A DNA stretch of 64,000 bases from UBA1014 sp964344035 (GTDB taxonomy: Bacteria; SAR324; NAC60-12): assembly GCA_964344035.1 (NCBI GenBank), contig CAYFLK010000004.1, forward strand, positions 1-64,000, written 5' to 3'. This document shows, one piece after another, positions 1 through 9,492 of the stretch. The translations under genes and the position numbers were made by a program. Every line of letters starts with the position of its first letter. Positions within the stretch are counted from its first letter, which is position 1. The notes below the pieces were generated by a model. The model searched no databases, had not been told where the DNA came from, and saw nothing but the letters and a program-made list of their open reading frames with translations.

Positions 1-49
1 ATATCAGTCTCTTATGTGTGTTGTTTGTTGATTATTTGAAACCCGAAAT

Positions 50-808
50 GTGAGACATAACTTGAAAACCGCTCTTGTCACCGGCGCCGGTTCCGGAATT
101 GGGAGGCAGTCTTCACTGGCCCTGTTGAACGCCGGTTACCACGTTGTTTTGACCGGGCGTCGCACTGAAGCGCTTGAGGAAACACTCGATCATGCTGGGA
201 AAATGGCGGAACGTGCGCTTTCTGTGCAGGCGGATGTGTCGGATCCGGAATCGGTCAGTTCCCTGTTTGCCAAAATGAAGGATAAATTCGGACGGCTGGA
301 TGTACTCTTCAACAATGCGGGGATCAGCGCGCCCGCTGTATCCTTGGAAGAGTTGAGTGTTGAGCAGTGGAAACAAGTCGTGGACATCAATCTCACCGGT
401 GTTTTTTTGTGCACAAGGGAAGCTTTCCTGCTGATGAAAAGCCAAAAACCACGCGGCGGCCGCATCATCAACAATGGTTCCATTTCAGCCCACGTACCGC
501 GTCCGTTTTCCGCGCCTTACACCTCCACAAAACACGCGATAACCGGTTTGACTCGTTCCACCTCTCTTGATGGACGGGAGTACGACATTGCCTGCGGACA
601 GATTGACATCGGAAACGCCGCCACAGAAATGACGGCGGTCATGAAAAAAGGCGTCAGACAGGCGGATGGGGCCATTGTGGCAGAACCGACCATGGACGCC
701 CAGCACGTTGCCGACGCTGTGGTCTACATGGCAAACCTGCCGTTGGATGCAAATGTGCAGTTCATGACCGTGATGGCCACAAAAATGCCATTCATCGGGC
801 GTGGATGA
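50..808 (+). CDS. SDR family NAD(P)-dependent oxidoreductase
   Basis: Classical short-chain dehydrogenase of 252 residues, the usual family length. The Rossmann motif TGAGSGIG is at residues 11-18 and NNAG at 88-91. The catalytic tetrad is visible as Asn114, Ser144, Tyr157 and Lys161, with the expected 13-residue Ser-Tyr spacing and YxxxK. It should be a soluble enzyme that oxidises or reduces an alcohol/ketone with NAD(P); the substrate cannot be read from the sequence. The start is a GTG at 50; a TTG at 62 would also keep the whole fold. The gene stands alone, with about 200 bases before the next gene. Confidence 0.88.
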   Translation: MRHNLKTALVTGAGSGIGRQSSLALLNAGYHVVLTGRRTEALEETLDHAGKMAERALSVQADVSDPESVSSLFAKMKDKFGRLDVLFNNAGISAPAVSLEELSVEQWKQVVDINLTGVFLCTREAFLLMKSQKPRGGRIINNGSISAHVPRPFSAPYTSTKHAITGLTRSTSLDGREYDIACGQIDIGNAATEMTAVMKKGVRQADGAIVAEPTMDAQHVADAVVYMANLPLDANVQFMTVMATKMPFIGRG

Positions 809-1024
809 GTTTGCCGAAAAAGCAGTTCTCTTCATCATCAAGACCGCATATTTAAAAAATAACCTGTGGTAGTTATGATGGATTCATTTTTTTAGGATTT
901 CAGAAAAGTGAATCTTGGCATATAATTTGTAAAAAGTGATACAGGGAGTGATGCGCGGCATCAGGCGCGTGATCACAGTTTGACGACCATCTAAACCAGT
1001 GCCCGATTGATTGGGGTAGAAAAG

Positions 1025-1426
1025 ATGGAAAAAGTATCACACATCGATGAGCGGGAATTGTGGGAGTTGCTGGACGAAGCGCAGGCAGTGCTGAAACTGG
1101 TGAACGAACGTTTTGAACACCAACGCCGCGCGGAATGGAGTAAACTCCTGACAGAGACCATTCTTCTGCTTGAAGGTGAACTGCATCAGCGGGTGGAACA
1201 AACCGAATTGGATTTGATCCAGGACGCCGCCAGGGAAGTCAGTAACACCATCAGCAGGGATTCCCGGGACCGTTCAGCCTCTGCACAAACCACTCCTGAA
1301 TTTACTGTCCCTTCGGATTCATCGCAGGACCTTGAAGAGAACCCCGTTGATGAAGGAGGGAAGGAATACAACAGGGTGAAGAAGCATATCAGGGAAATAC
1401 GCGAAAAAATCGATGCGTCTGAATGA
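1025..1426 (+). CDS. hypothetical charged helical protein
   Basis: A 133-residue product with no family I recognise. It is rich in Glu, Lys, Arg and Gln, and the first 75 residues and last 30 look strongly helical, possibly coiled coil. A Ser/Thr-rich linker lies between (about residues 76-105). No signal peptide or membrane span is visible, so it is probably cytoplasmic. An in-frame TTG at 1007 could extend it by six residues; I prefer the ATG at 1025. The gene sits alone between the SDR gene and a tiny membrane-protein gene. Confidence 0.5.
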   Translation: MEKVSHIDERELWELLDEAQAVLKLVNERFEHQRRAEWSKLLTETILLLEGELHQRVEQTELDLIQDAAREVSNTISRDSRDRSASAQTTPEFTVPSDSSQDLEENPVDEGGKEYNRVKKHIREIREKIDASE

Positions 1427-1560
1427 ACTGATTCTCTGATCACCGCTCACCATTTTCCCGGACACCAGTTTCGATTAATCTGGAATACTGCATGTCGGGG
1501 AAGATTGAACCCGAAGCTGTATTTTTAACGGAACCAATCTAAATAAAACAGGAGAAAGCT

Positions 1561-1626
1561 ATGATTTTGATGTACGCGGCGCAACTGGCAATGTTCATGG
1601 GCTTGATCATTTTGGACTATGTGTGA
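1561..1626 (+). CDS. 21-residue single-span membrane microprotein
   Basis: A short ORF of 21 codons preceded by a strong ribosome-binding site (AGGAGAAAGC ending one base before the ATG). Almost every residue is hydrophobic (Met, Leu, Ile, Ala, Phe) and the product would be one transmembrane helix with a short Asp-Tyr-Val tail. The same ten-base leader precedes another microprotein at 48510. It may be a small subunit or regulator of a membrane complex, but nothing in the sequence says which. The evidence is the leader plus hydrophobic composition; conservation has not been tested. Confidence 0.45.
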   Translation: MILMYAAQLAMFMGLIILDYV

Positions 1627-1731
1627 TTTTCATTAAGGCCCGTCTTCCCTCACCCATTTCAGCACTTGAATTAAAGCTGAGAGCGCACTGAACATGCTCT
1701 GTTGACGCTCCAGTTGGTTCTTCTTAATCAA

Positions 1732-1905
1732 CTACGAGGCGATCACTTTCTGACAGCCGTGGCGTATCTGCTTCATTATTTCCGCCTGCAGTTCTTTTTT
1801 TGCATTTTCACGTGAATTTTTGATCGTCCCTCCTTCTTCAAGATATTGTTTTACGGCTTTATCGATTTCCTCTCGTGTGGGGTCGAACGGGGATGCTTTG
1901 TTCAT
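1732..1905 (-). CDS. small conserved-looking hypothetical protein, 57 aa
   Basis: The minus-strand ORF is open to 1971, but the ATG at 1905 has a good Shine-Dalgarno sequence (AAGAGGTG), so a 57-residue protein is favoured. It begins with a Pro-Thr-Arg-Glu-Glu turn/helix, followed by a Lys/Glu-rich amphipathic helix carrying the string YLEEGGTI, and ends in a basic helix. No membrane span or signal is seen. The function is unknown. Codon structure and charge pattern look genuinely coding; the family is not identified. Confidence 0.5.
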   Translation of the reverse strand: MNKASPFDPTREEIDKAVKQYLEEGGTIKNSRENAKKELQAEIMKQIRHGCQKVIAS

Positions 1906-2177
1906 CACACCTCTTTCTATTAGAGATTGTCCGAAGTATTGCAAAACATTCCAGCGAATGCTGGCCGGCACTCACATAGGTCGTCCTGCAACCCAGGTAT
2001 TTGACTCTCGTTTCATAGTCAGACGAGAAAAGACATTCAATCTCGGGACCATTTCTTGAGAACAGAAATCGTTTAGTATGGACAGTTTCAAATTCGCGTC
2101 GAGGATGATATCAACCCTTCAAAGGTTTCATGCCAAACCCGACGAATATTCGATTGCTGCAGTGATTTTCCCGGAGA

Positions 2178-3134
2178 TCACATCCCCGCCTTCCCGTTTT
2201 TCCGCCTTTCTTTTCCCAAATGCCGCAAAAACTGGTGGAGGAAGTCGAATTCGACCAGCTCAGAAAACGCCTTGGTCAGTATGCCGGTTACAGGACCCGG
2301 CACATTCCCGCTGCCGATCGGTTTGCTGTTGCATGATCTTGCCGGACACAGGCAAAAACTGGTTGAAGTGATGAACCCTTCGTCGGCGTTGTATGCGTCA
2401 TATGGAGAAAGATCGTCCTCAACCACTGCAATGCCCTGTTTTTCCGCAAGTTCTATCACTGTCTGACGACTGACTCCGGCAAGCACATACTGGGAGCGCG
2501 GAGTGTACAAAACCCCGTCACTAACCAGAAAGACGTTGCTGCCGATTCCCTCGCAGAGAAACCCCCTCGTGTCCAGCAGCACCGCCCAGGCATTGTCTCC
2601 TTTGTCCCTGATTTCTAAATCGGCAAGCACCAGGTTGAGGTAATTGTGGCTCTTGACGTTCGGGCTCAGGCATTCCGGAGGGATCCTGCGCGTGGAAGGA
2701 ATGAATATGTCGATCCCCTCCGCGAACAGATGCGCGCGCGTGCTTAGCGGCAGGGGCGTGCATTCGACAATCACCGTTGATCCGCTGCTTTCCCACAGGT
2801 CCCCGCCGATGACGTTCATCCCGCGCGTCACGCGCTGAATTACCCAGTAATCGTCTCCGTCAGCAAGCAGCGGCTGGTTCATTTCAACTACTTCGCGACT
2901 GACCAGATTCATCTCTTCCGGACTCAGCCCGGGATCAATGTCGAGGGCTTTCAAAGAACGGTAAAGCCTGTCGATGTGTTCCTCGAGCTTGAATATTTTC
3001 CCGCCAAAAGTACGCGCCGCATCGAATACCGCGTCGCCAAGCACAAACCCGCGGTCACGGAAGGGAACCAGGACTTCTTTTTCCGGAAGAAATGATCCGT
3101 TGAAATAGGCATACCGTTCAGTTTTTTCTATCAT
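2178..3134 (-). CDS. class IV aminotransferase (branched-chain / D-amino acid aminotransferase family)
   Basis: A PLP-dependent fold-type IV enzyme of about 318 residues. Conserved features are an N-terminal strand with YFNGSFLP, the RDRGFVLGDAVFDAARTF block, the SHNYLN region containing the expected PLP lysine (VKSHNYLNLVLA), and the C-terminal FITSTSFCLCP phosphate-binding segment. Members transaminate branched-chain amino acids or D-amino acids, or cleave aminodeoxychorismate; the sequence alone does not separate these, although general shape and length favour an IlvE-like enzyme. The start is placed at the ATG at 3134, where the conserved fold begins; the ORF is open to 3209. It stands alone. 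Confidence 0.8.
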   Translation of the reverse strand: MIEKTERYAYFNGSFLPEKEVLVPFRDRGFVLGDAVFDAARTFGGKIFKLEEHIDRLYRSLKALDIDPGLSPEEMNLVSREVVEMNQPLLADGDDYWVIQRVTRGMNVIGGDLWESSGSTVIVECTPLPLSTRAHLFAEGIDIFIPSTRRIPPECLSPNVKSHNYLNLVLADLEIRDKGDNAWAVLLDTRGFLCEGIGSNVFLVSDGVLYTPRSQYVLAGVSRQTVIELAEKQGIAVVEDDLSPYDAYNADEGFITSTSFCLCPARSCNSKPIGSGNVPGPVTGILTKAFSELVEFDFLHQFLRHLGKERRKNGKAGM

Positions 3135-3390
3135 TGTTGCCGGATGTTTGATGTGTATTAGCTTTTGCTTGATTGCAGCATTGGAGAGATGTACTCCGCT
3201 GGAATTCACGGAACCTGCGTTTCTAATTCCGCGAAAATACCATAACCCATTGAATTTTAAGAAAAGAACAAACGTTTTTTACCGAATTTGCCAGAAAATA
3301 ATCTTGTATCACACCTATCAGATGAAGTGAAGTGGGCATGAGAAATTCTCTGAAAGATGTTCTTTCTTTCCATTTTACAACACAAGCTTT

Positions 3391-4068
3391 GTGAAAAGAA
3401 TGAAAACACTCATTATATTTGCTCATCCTGAAAAGCAGAGTTTCAACGGCGCTTTGCTTGATGCCGCTAATTCGGCTCTCGTTCAATCCGGGAATCAAGT
3501 TCAAATTTCGGAACTGTATCAAATGAACTTCCATCCCCTATCCGACCGTTCCAATTTCAAAACAGTCAAGGACAGTCACTATTTCAAACCTCAGGTTGAG
3601 GAAATGCATGCATCTGAAACAGGTGGATTTGCCGATGATGTAGAGACAGAAATTCAGAAAATCGAGTGGTGCGATTTGATGATCTGGCAATTCCCGTTGT
3701 GGTGGTTCGGTCTTCCCGCTGTTCTGAAAGGCTGGGTTGACCGTACATTTGTCATGGGACGTGTATACGGGATGGGGAAAATTTATGAAACCGGGGCTTT
3801 TCAAGGGAAACGCGCGCTTTTGTCGTTAACGACCGGGGGCCCTGAGCAGGCTTACAGCAAAGGTGGTTTCAACGGCGATATCGAAGCCATCCTGAAACCG
3901 ATCCACCGGGGTATGTTGAGATTTACCGGGTTTGACGTTTTGGCGCCCCACATTGTTTTTGGAGTAGCGCACATGTCAGACAGCGAAAGAGAGTTAAAAT
4001 TAGAGCAATTTCAAGCCCGGCTTGAAAACATTCAAAGTGAACAAGCCATCCATGTTGGGGAGTACTAA
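3391..4068 (+). CDS. NAD(P)H:quinone oxidoreductase-like flavodoxin-fold protein
   Basis: A flavodoxin_2 (NQO1/KefF/MdaB-type) protein of about 225 residues. The N-terminal strand and loop IIFAHPEKQSFN matches the FAD/FMN phosphate-binding region. The LMIWQFPLWWFGLPAVLKGW segment (about residues 92-112) is the classic QFPLWW motif of quinone reductases, followed by the SLTTGGP loop. It should carry out two-electron reduction of quinones or related compounds in the cytoplasm. The open frame begins at a GTG (3391); the ATG at 3400 (MKTLIIF) is an equally good start. It is monocistronic. Confidence 0.85.
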   Translation: MKRMKTLIIFAHPEKQSFNGALLDAANSALVQSGNQVQISELYQMNFHPLSDRSNFKTVKDSHYFKPQVEEMHASETGGFADDVETEIQKIEWCDLMIWQFPLWWFGLPAVLKGWVDRTFVMGRVYGMGKIYETGAFQGKRALLSLTTGGPEQAYSKGGFNGDIEAILKPIHRGMLRFTGFDVLAPHIVFGVAHMSDSERELKLEQFQARLENIQSEQAIHVGEY

Positions 4069-4210
4069 CCTGCTTCCGACAGGGTGTGTATAAAAAACGC
4101 AACTGGATCACACACATAATCATATTCAGGGACACACACGATCCGTTCCGCGGCAACGCTTTTCCGTACAACATTAAATTTCCGGCGTAACCTTCCTTCT
4201 GCGGTGGTTT

Positions 4211-5476
4211 TCAGCCGATGCGTGCAACGGGCAGGTCTGACCAGGAAGTGGTGTACGCGGGCGAACGGTGATTTTGCCGCATGCGCCATTGTGCGGTATC
4301 GCGGGCGGCGGCGAGGGTGATCGTGTGACGCCCCCAGTGCCGGTTGATCTGCTCCATCGACTCCATCACCGCATCCTGTTTTTCCAGACGCGCCGGGACA
4401 TTCCAGAGAGAAAGAGGCATCCGGTCCTTCGGCATCAGTTCCAGCAGCAGCACCCCGGCTTTGTGGTAGCGCATTCCCGCCTGGAAGCGCGGACGCAGGG
4501 CGCGGACCGCACGGCCGGCCAGTTCCGGGAGGTAATCGGTCGGAGGGAACTGCAGCATCTCGACAATAGCGTGCTGCGGGTCGGTGGTGCGGTAACGGTT
4601 GGTGGTCGCAAACACCTGCATTGTTCCGGTAACGGACTGCTGGCGCCGCAGCTTGACCACCGCCTGCGTCAGGTAGGCGACCAGCGCCGATTCTAGCGGT
4701 ACCCACTCGGTGATGAGGCGGCCGAATGATTTTGTCGACGCGATCGATTTCTTCGGCGGAGGAGCGGTTTCCAGTTCTATGCACGGTTCCCCGCGCAGTT
4801 CGAGGACGGTGCGCCAGCCGGTGACGCTGAAGCGGCGGCGCACCCAGGAACCGTCCGCGCGCTGCAGGTCAAGCGCGGAGACAATCCCGGTTTTCCTCAG
4901 CTTGCGTCCGGCACGCCGGCCGATGCCCCAGATATCTTCCACATCCAATCCGGCCAGCACCGCGTCCCGCCGTTGCGGATCGTCCAGGGCAAACACGCCT
5001 TCGCATTCCGGATTGCGCTTGGCAAAGTGGTTGGCGACTTTCGCCAGTGTCTTGGTCGGGGCGATTCCAACCGACACCGGGATGCCGGTATCGCGTTCCA
5101 CCACGGCGCGCAGTTCCCGGCACTCTTCAAGGCGCTCCGCCGTATCGGCGCCCGCAAGTTCGATAAACGCCTCGTCAATGGAATAGCGTTCAACCCGTGG
5201 AAACAGCGATTCGAGCGTGCACATCACCCGATCGCTCATGTCTCCGTAAAGTGCAAAGTTCGAGGAGAAAACGTGGACGCGATGTTTTCTGAGCAGGGAT
5301 TCAATTTTGAACACCGGGGCGCCCATCGGCACGCCAAGCGCCTTGGCTTCGTTTGAACGCGCGATGATGCAGCCGTCGTTGTTGGAAAGCACCACCACCG
5401 GTTTCTTCTCCAACCGCGGTTTGAAAACGCGTTCGCAGGAGACATAGAAATTGTTGCAGTCAGCAAGCGCCAGCAT
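4211..5476 (-). CDS. umuC: Y-family DNA polymerase V catalytic subunit UmuC
   Basis: A 421-residue translesion polymerase, typical of UmuC. The catalytic acidic residues are visible: Asp6 in the ADCNNFYVSCERVF start, and Asp101-Glu102 in RYSIDEAF. The SNNDGCIIARSNEAKALG finger segment and a helix-hairpin-helix region (IWGIGRRAGRKL) follow, then the little-finger domain. The ATG follows the umuD stop directly (TAAATG), so the two are translationally coupled. With UmuD it forms the SOS mutagenesis polymerase. The C-terminus is intact. Confidence 0.95.
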   Translation of the reverse strand: MLALADCNNFYVSCERVFKPRLEKKPVVVLSNNDGCIIARSNEAKALGVPMGAPVFKIESLLRKHRVHVFSSNFALYGDMSDRVMCTLESLFPRVERYSIDEAFIELAGADTAERLEECRELRAVVERDTGIPVSVGIAPTKTLAKVANHFAKRNPECEGVFALDDPQRRDAVLAGLDVEDIWGIGRRAGRKLRKTGIVSALDLQRADGSWVRRRFSVTGWRTVLELRGEPCIELETAPPPKKSIASTKSFGRLITEWVPLESALVAYLTQAVVKLRRQQSVTGTMQVFATTNRYRTTDPQHAIVEMLQFPPTDYLPELAGRAVRALRPRFQAGMRYHKAGVLLLELMPKDRMPLSLWNVPARLEKQDAVMESMEQINRHWGRHTITLAAARDTAQWRMRQNHRSPAYTTSWSDLPVARIG

Positions 5477-5920
5477 TTACACCTTGTGGATGACGTAGGT
5501 GACCACCCCCCAAACCGCAAAATCGGTGTCGACTCTTACCGGGATGGTGTCATAGTCCGGGTTCTCCGCGATCAGGTAAATCCCCCCTTCATCCTGGACC
5601 AAGCGTTTGACGGTGAATTCACCGTTAAGCGTCGCGATCACGATGCGGCGGTTACGGGATTCGATTGAGCGGTCGACAATGAGCAGGTCCTGGTCGTAGA
5701 TGCCTGCGTTGGTCATCGACTCGCCCGCCGCGCGCACGAAAAAAGTCGCCGGCGGATTGCGGATCAAATGCCGGTTCAGGTCGAGGCGCGACTCAAGATG
5801 ATCCTCCGCGGGAGACGGGAATCCCGCGGCGACACCGGTGCTGAACAGCGGCAGTTTCAACTCGCTGCTGTCGTCCAGTCCATAGATCGCCCCGATGCTT
5901 CCGTCGGTCTTCAGTTTCAT
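5477..5920 (-). CDS. umuD: UmuD-like LexA/S24 self-cleaving peptidase
   Basis: A 147-residue UmuD. The predicted self-cleavage bond is Ala32-Gly33, and the Ser-Lys dyad is Ser68 (GESM) and Lys105 (FTVKRL). The 37-residue dyad spacing equals that of E. coli UmuD. The start is the ATG at 5920, chosen because GGGAGGAGG stands just upstream; the frame is open to 6067 but that region is not UmuD-like. It is first in the umuDC operon, and the cleaved form partners UmuC. I looked for a LexA operator in the roughly 180 bases upstream and saw no clear CTGT-N8-ACAG palindrome; a lineage-specific box cannot be excluded. Confidence 0.93.
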   Translation of the reverse strand: MKLKTDGSIGAIYGLDDSSELKLPLFSTGVAAGFPSPAEDHLESRLDLNRHLIRNPPATFFVRAAGESMTNAGIYDQDLLIVDRSIESRNRRIVIATLNGEFTVKRLVQDEGGIYLIAENPDYDTIPVRVDTDFAVWGVVTYVIHKV

Positions 5921-6103
5921 TGCCTCCTCCCGTAATATGCCTTTATTGTGACTCGACTGCCGCAAGAGACAACGGGAAAATGTGTAGCCCTCGTTGGACC
6001 CGGTCCTTTCTTTAAAAACCCGTTTCTGCATGCGCGGTTTCGATTTTTCCGCTTGCACTCCCGGCATATTTGCCGAAACACGGGTTGTAATTTCCGGTCC
6101 CGA

Positions 6104-7414
6104 TCAGCTTGCGGTCCTTTTATCGACGATCCGTTTCGCCTTGCCCTGTGAACGTTCGATGCCGCCGGCAGGCTGGAGCCGGACGGCGCTGGTGACGCCG
6201 ATGCGGTTTTTGATGTGGGATGCCAGGGACTGCACGATGTCCCGCCGCGTATCCGTTGACACTTCCGCAGCACGCGCTTCGACCAGCACGGTAATCGCGT
6301 CCAGCGCCCCTTCACGGGTCAGTTCAATCTGGTAATTCGGCGAGAGGCGCTCATCCTCCAGCAGGATCTCTTCGATTTGCGAGGGGAAAACGTTGACGCC
6401 GCGGACGATCATCATGTCATCGGAGCGCCCCGTCACTTTTTCCATGCGCCGCATGACGCGGTTCGTGCCGGGAAGCAACCGCGTCAGGTCGCGGGTGCGG
6501 TAGCGAATAATCGGAAACGCTTCCTTGGTCAGCGACGTAATCACCAGTTCCCCCATTTCCCCATCCGGCAGCGCCTCTCCGGTCTCCGGATTGATGATTT
6601 CCGGATAAAAATGGTCCTCCCAGACATATAGCCCGTCTTTTTCATGCACGCATTCGCTGGAAACACCCGGCCCGATCACTTCTGAAAGCCCGTAGATATC
6701 AACGCATTGCATGCGGAACCGCTCCTCGATGGCGAGGCGCATGGAGTTCGTCCACGGTTCCGCGCCGCAGACCCCGATACGCAGTGAACTTTCGCGGCTG
6801 TCGATTCCCTGACGATCAAACTCCTCGGCCAACGCAAGCAGGTAGGAAGGGGTGACCATGATCAGTTCAGGGCGGAAATCGTGAATCAGGCGCACCTGGC
6901 GTTCGGTGAGTCCGCCCGATACGGGAACGACGGTGCATCCCAGTTTTTCCGCTCCGTAGTGCGCGCCAAGCCCTCCGGTGAACAGCCCGTACCCATAGGC
7001 GACGTGGGCGATGTCTCCCGGACGTCCGCCGCAGGCCCAGATGGTGCGTGCCATCACCTGCGCCCATGTATCGACGTCATTGCGCGTGTAGCCAACCACA
7101 GTCGGCTGCCCGGTGGTCCCGCTCGATGCATGGATGCGTACCACCTGTTCACGAGGCACCGCGAACATGCCGAAAGGGTAGTTGCGGCGCAGGTCGTCCT
7201 TGATCGTGAACGGGAATTTTCGCAGGTCGCTTAAATCCTTCAGCTCATCCGCGGATATCCCCGCCTGAGTGAAAGCGTTGCGGTATTGCGGAACATTTTC
7301 TCCGGCGTTGCGCAGCGTTTGCCGCAATCGCTCCAGCTGGATTTCTGAAAGTTCATCACGGCTTGCCGTTTCGATCGGTTCATAGGTCAGGGATTCGGGA
7401 TTCGTCATGTTCAC
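6104..7414 (-). CDS. paaK: phenylacetate--CoA ligase
   Basis: An AMP-forming aryl-CoA ligase of 436 residues, the normal PaaK length. The phosphate-binding loop SSGTTGQPTVVGYT begins at residue 97, and YGLSEVIGPG and YRTRDLTRL follow in order, as does the lysine-rich C-terminal GKAKRIVDKR. It activates phenylacetate or related aryl acids to the CoA thioester using ATP in the cytoplasm. It is transcribed divergently from iorA, whose enzyme makes arylacetyl-CoA from arylpyruvates; this neighbourhood is common for PaaK homologues outside the aerobic paa operon. The first ATG and the ATG two codons on are both possible starts. Confidence 0.93.
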   Translation of the reverse strand: MNMTNPESLTYEPIETASRDELSEIQLERLRQTLRNAGENVPQYRNAFTQAGISADELKDLSDLRKFPFTIKDDLRRNYPFGMFAVPREQVVRIHASSGTTGQPTVVGYTRNDVDTWAQVMARTIWACGGRPGDIAHVAYGYGLFTGGLGAHYGAEKLGCTVVPVSGGLTERQVRLIHDFRPELIMVTPSYLLALAEEFDRQGIDSRESSLRIGVCGAEPWTNSMRLAIEERFRMQCVDIYGLSEVIGPGVSSECVHEKDGLYVWEDHFYPEIINPETGEALPDGEMGELVITSLTKEAFPIIRYRTRDLTRLLPGTNRVMRRMEKVTGRSDDMMIVRGVNVFPSQIEEILLEDERLSPNYQIELTREGALDAITVLVEARAAEVSTDTRRDIVQSLASHIKNRIGVTSAVRLQPAGGIERSQGKAKRIVDKRTAS

Positions 7415-7584
7415 CTCGTTGCCTGGAAAAATTTGAGCTCATGGAATGATGCTTAAAAATTGAACTGTTCATCATATAGCATTTTGTCTATGCATCAATA
7501 CTGATTTTCTAAACGGACACTGGAAATCTTCTGCACAACCGTGAAATCAGTAATCAACCTTTTATTGCGTATTTGTTTTGTCTC

Positions 7585-7601
7585 CAGGATCACTCATCCT
7601 G
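7585..7601. promoter_or_regulatory. 6-bp inverted repeat in paaK-iorA divergent region
   Basis: CAGGAT-cactc-ATCCTG is a perfect six-base inverted repeat with a five-base spacer. It lies in the 287-base intergenic region shared by the divergent paaK and iorA genes. The position suits an operator for a dimeric regulator, but a single short repeat can arise by chance and no regulator gene lies next to it. Confidence 0.25.
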
Positions 7602-7621
7602 ATTTTGAACATGGTGTTTTT

Positions 7622-7650
7622 TTGTTGTACTTTTTATGTATTCCGATAAA
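7622..7650 (+). promoter_or_regulatory. possible sigma70-type promoter for iorA
   Basis: TTGTTG (7622-7627), a 17-base spacer and GATAAA (7645-7650) form a weak match to -35 and -10 boxes in very AT-rich DNA about 50 bases before the iorA start. This is inferred from pattern only. Confidence 0.25.
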
Positions 7651-7701
7651 TTATTATTTTATGTTTAAAATAACTGGATATTGATGGAGGGGCAAACACA
7701 C

Positions 7702-9492
7702 ATGAACGAAGGGACCGAAGCACGTCCAATGATCGGCAACGAGGCCATCGCCAGGGGCGCTTGGGAAGCGGGAGTGCGCGTGGCGGCTGCGTATCCCGGG
7801 ACGCCGAGCACTGAAATCCTTGAATATCTTGGACAGTACCCCGCGGACAAGGTGCACGCGCAGTGGTCCACCAATGAAAAGGTGGCTTGCGACGTCGCAA
7901 TCGGCGCCTCGTTCGAAGGCGTGAGGGCGATGACGGCGATGAAGCATGTCGGGCTGAACGTCGCCAGCGACGCACTGCTTTCTCAGTCCTACATCGGCGC
8001 CAACGGCGGACTGGTGCTGGTAGTATGTGACGATCCCGGCATCCACAGTTCCCAGAATGAGCAGGACACACGCATTTTCTGCAGGCTTGCCGGTGTGCCT
8101 GTGCTGGAACCATCAGACGCGCAAGAAGCGCTGAACTACACCCGCCTTGCATTTGACATCAGTGAAGAATTCGACACCCCGGTGATTGTCCGCAGCACCA
8201 CGCGACTTTCACACACACGCAGCCTCGTTAAAACCGGTGAGCGGGAGGAAAAACCGCCGAAGGGGTTTCATGAAGACCCGGGTAAAAATGTAATGATCCC
8301 CGCCAATGCCCGACGCAGGCACCCATGGGTCCTGGAACGCATGAACGCGCTGACCGAATATTTCGCCTCTCCGGACTTGATCCTGCACGAGAAAGGAGAT
8401 TCATCTTACGGAGTAATCACCTGTGGACCGGTCTACACATACGTCAAAGAAGTCGCCCCGAATGTAGCGGTACTGAAACTCGCGTCTTCCCACCCGCTTC
8501 CTGAAGGGGAAATTCGAAAATTCTGTGAATCGGTCGATCGCGTGCTGGTGGTGGAGGAACTGGAACCGGTAATTGAGCACGAACTGCTCTCCATGGGGCT
8601 CAAGGTTGAGGGGAAGGAACTGTTTCCGCGCACTGGAGAATTCTCCCCGGAAATCGTGCGCCTGGGATTTGAGCAGGCTGGGCTGCTGGAACCGAGCGAA
8701 GGCGTTGCTGACTGGGAAGTCGAGCCGATGGTGCGGCCACCGGTCTTATGCGCGGGATGTCCGCACAACAGCAGTTACATGGCGCTTCGCGCGCTGGAAG
8801 CACGTGTCGCCGGCGACATCGGCTGTTACACGCTGGCCGCGGTTGAGCCGCTGCGGGCCATCGACACAACCGTGGCAATGGGTTCAAGCATTGCAAACGC
8901 ACTGGGGATGGCAAAAGCCGGGTGCGAGACAAAACCGATTGTGGCTACCATCGGCGATTCAACCTTCATTCACTCCGGCATCCCACCCCTGATTGACGCT
9001 GTTTACAACAACGCGGACATCACCGTGCTGCTCCTCGACAACCAGATTGTCGCCATGACCGGAGGACAAGATCATCCCGGGACCGGACGCACGTTGAGGG
9101 GAGAAGAAACCCGGCGCGTGGATTATGAGGAAATGGCGCGTGCCTGCGGGGTGAAATGGGTGCGCACGGTGGATTCATACGATCTTGGCGCTTTGCTGCG
9201 TACACTTCGTGAAGCAGTCGCGCACAAAGGAGTGTCGATGGTTATTTCCAATCGTCCCTGCGTTCTCGATCCGGTGAAAATCAAGGGTCCTCCACTGCAG
9301 GTTAAATCAATTTCCTGCACAGGATGCCAGTCCTGCATGAACATCGGCTGTCCGGCGATTGCCTGGAGCGGGGAATTGCATGAAGGACACAACAAGGTGA
9401 AGATCGACCCATTGTCATGCATCGGCTGCTCGCTATGCGCCCAGGTCTGTCCGACCGACTGTATTCAACCTGCTGTACTCAAAGCCGCATGA
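7702..9492 (+). CDS. iorA: indolepyruvate:ferredoxin oxidoreductase alpha subunit
   Basis: The large IOR subunit (596 residues) uses thiamine pyrophosphate to decarboxylate aryl-2-oxoacids oxidatively to aryl-CoA, passing electrons to ferredoxin. Seen in order are the N-terminal GNEAIARGAWEAGVRVAAAYPGTPSTE domain I motif (quoted in part), the CAGCPHNSSY and GDIGCYTL segments, the TPP motif GDSTFIHSGIPPL, and two C-terminal 4Fe-4S motifs (CTGCQSCMNIGCP and CIGCSLCAQVCP). The ATG at 7702 is preferred because GGAGGGG lies just upstream; an upstream TTG/ATG at 7681-7684 is also open. The gene overlaps iorB by four bases (ATGA). Confidence 0.94.
   Translation: MNEGTEARPMIGNEAIARGAWEAGVRVAAAYPGTPSTEILEYLGQYPADKVHAQWSTNEKVACDVAIGASFEGVRAMTAMKHVGLNVASDALLSQSYIGANGGLVLVVCDDPGIHSSQNEQDTRIFCRLAGVPVLEPSDAQEALNYTRLAFDISEEFDTPVIVRSTTRLSHTRSLVKTGEREEKPPKGFHEDPGKNVMIPANARRRHPWVLERMNALTEYFASPDLILHEKGDSSYGVITCGPVYTYVKEVAPNVAVLKLASSHPLPEGEIRKFCESVDRVLVVEELEPVIEHELLSMGLKVEGKELFPRTGEFSPEIVRLGFEQAGLLEPSEGVADWEVEPMVRPPVLCAGCPHNSSYMALRALEARVAGDIGCYTLAAVEPLRAIDTTVAMGSSIANALGMAKAGCETKPIVATIGDSTFIHSGIPPLIDAVYNNADITVLLLDNQIVAMTGGQDHPGTGRTLRGEETRRVDYEEMARACGVKWVRTVDSYDLGALLRTLREAVAHKGVSMVISNRPCVLDPVKIKGPPLQVKSISCTGCQSCMNIGCPAIAWSGELHEGHNKVKIDPLSCIGCSLCAQVCPTDCIQPAVLKAA

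Noticed and set aside
3338..3394. 18-codon frame before the quinone reductase gene
   Set aside because: No Shine-Dalgarno sequence and no structured pattern; it overlaps the next start.
4065..4784. 239-codon minus-strand frame overlapping umuC
   Set aside because: Arg/Pro/Ala-rich shadow of the umuC reading frame.
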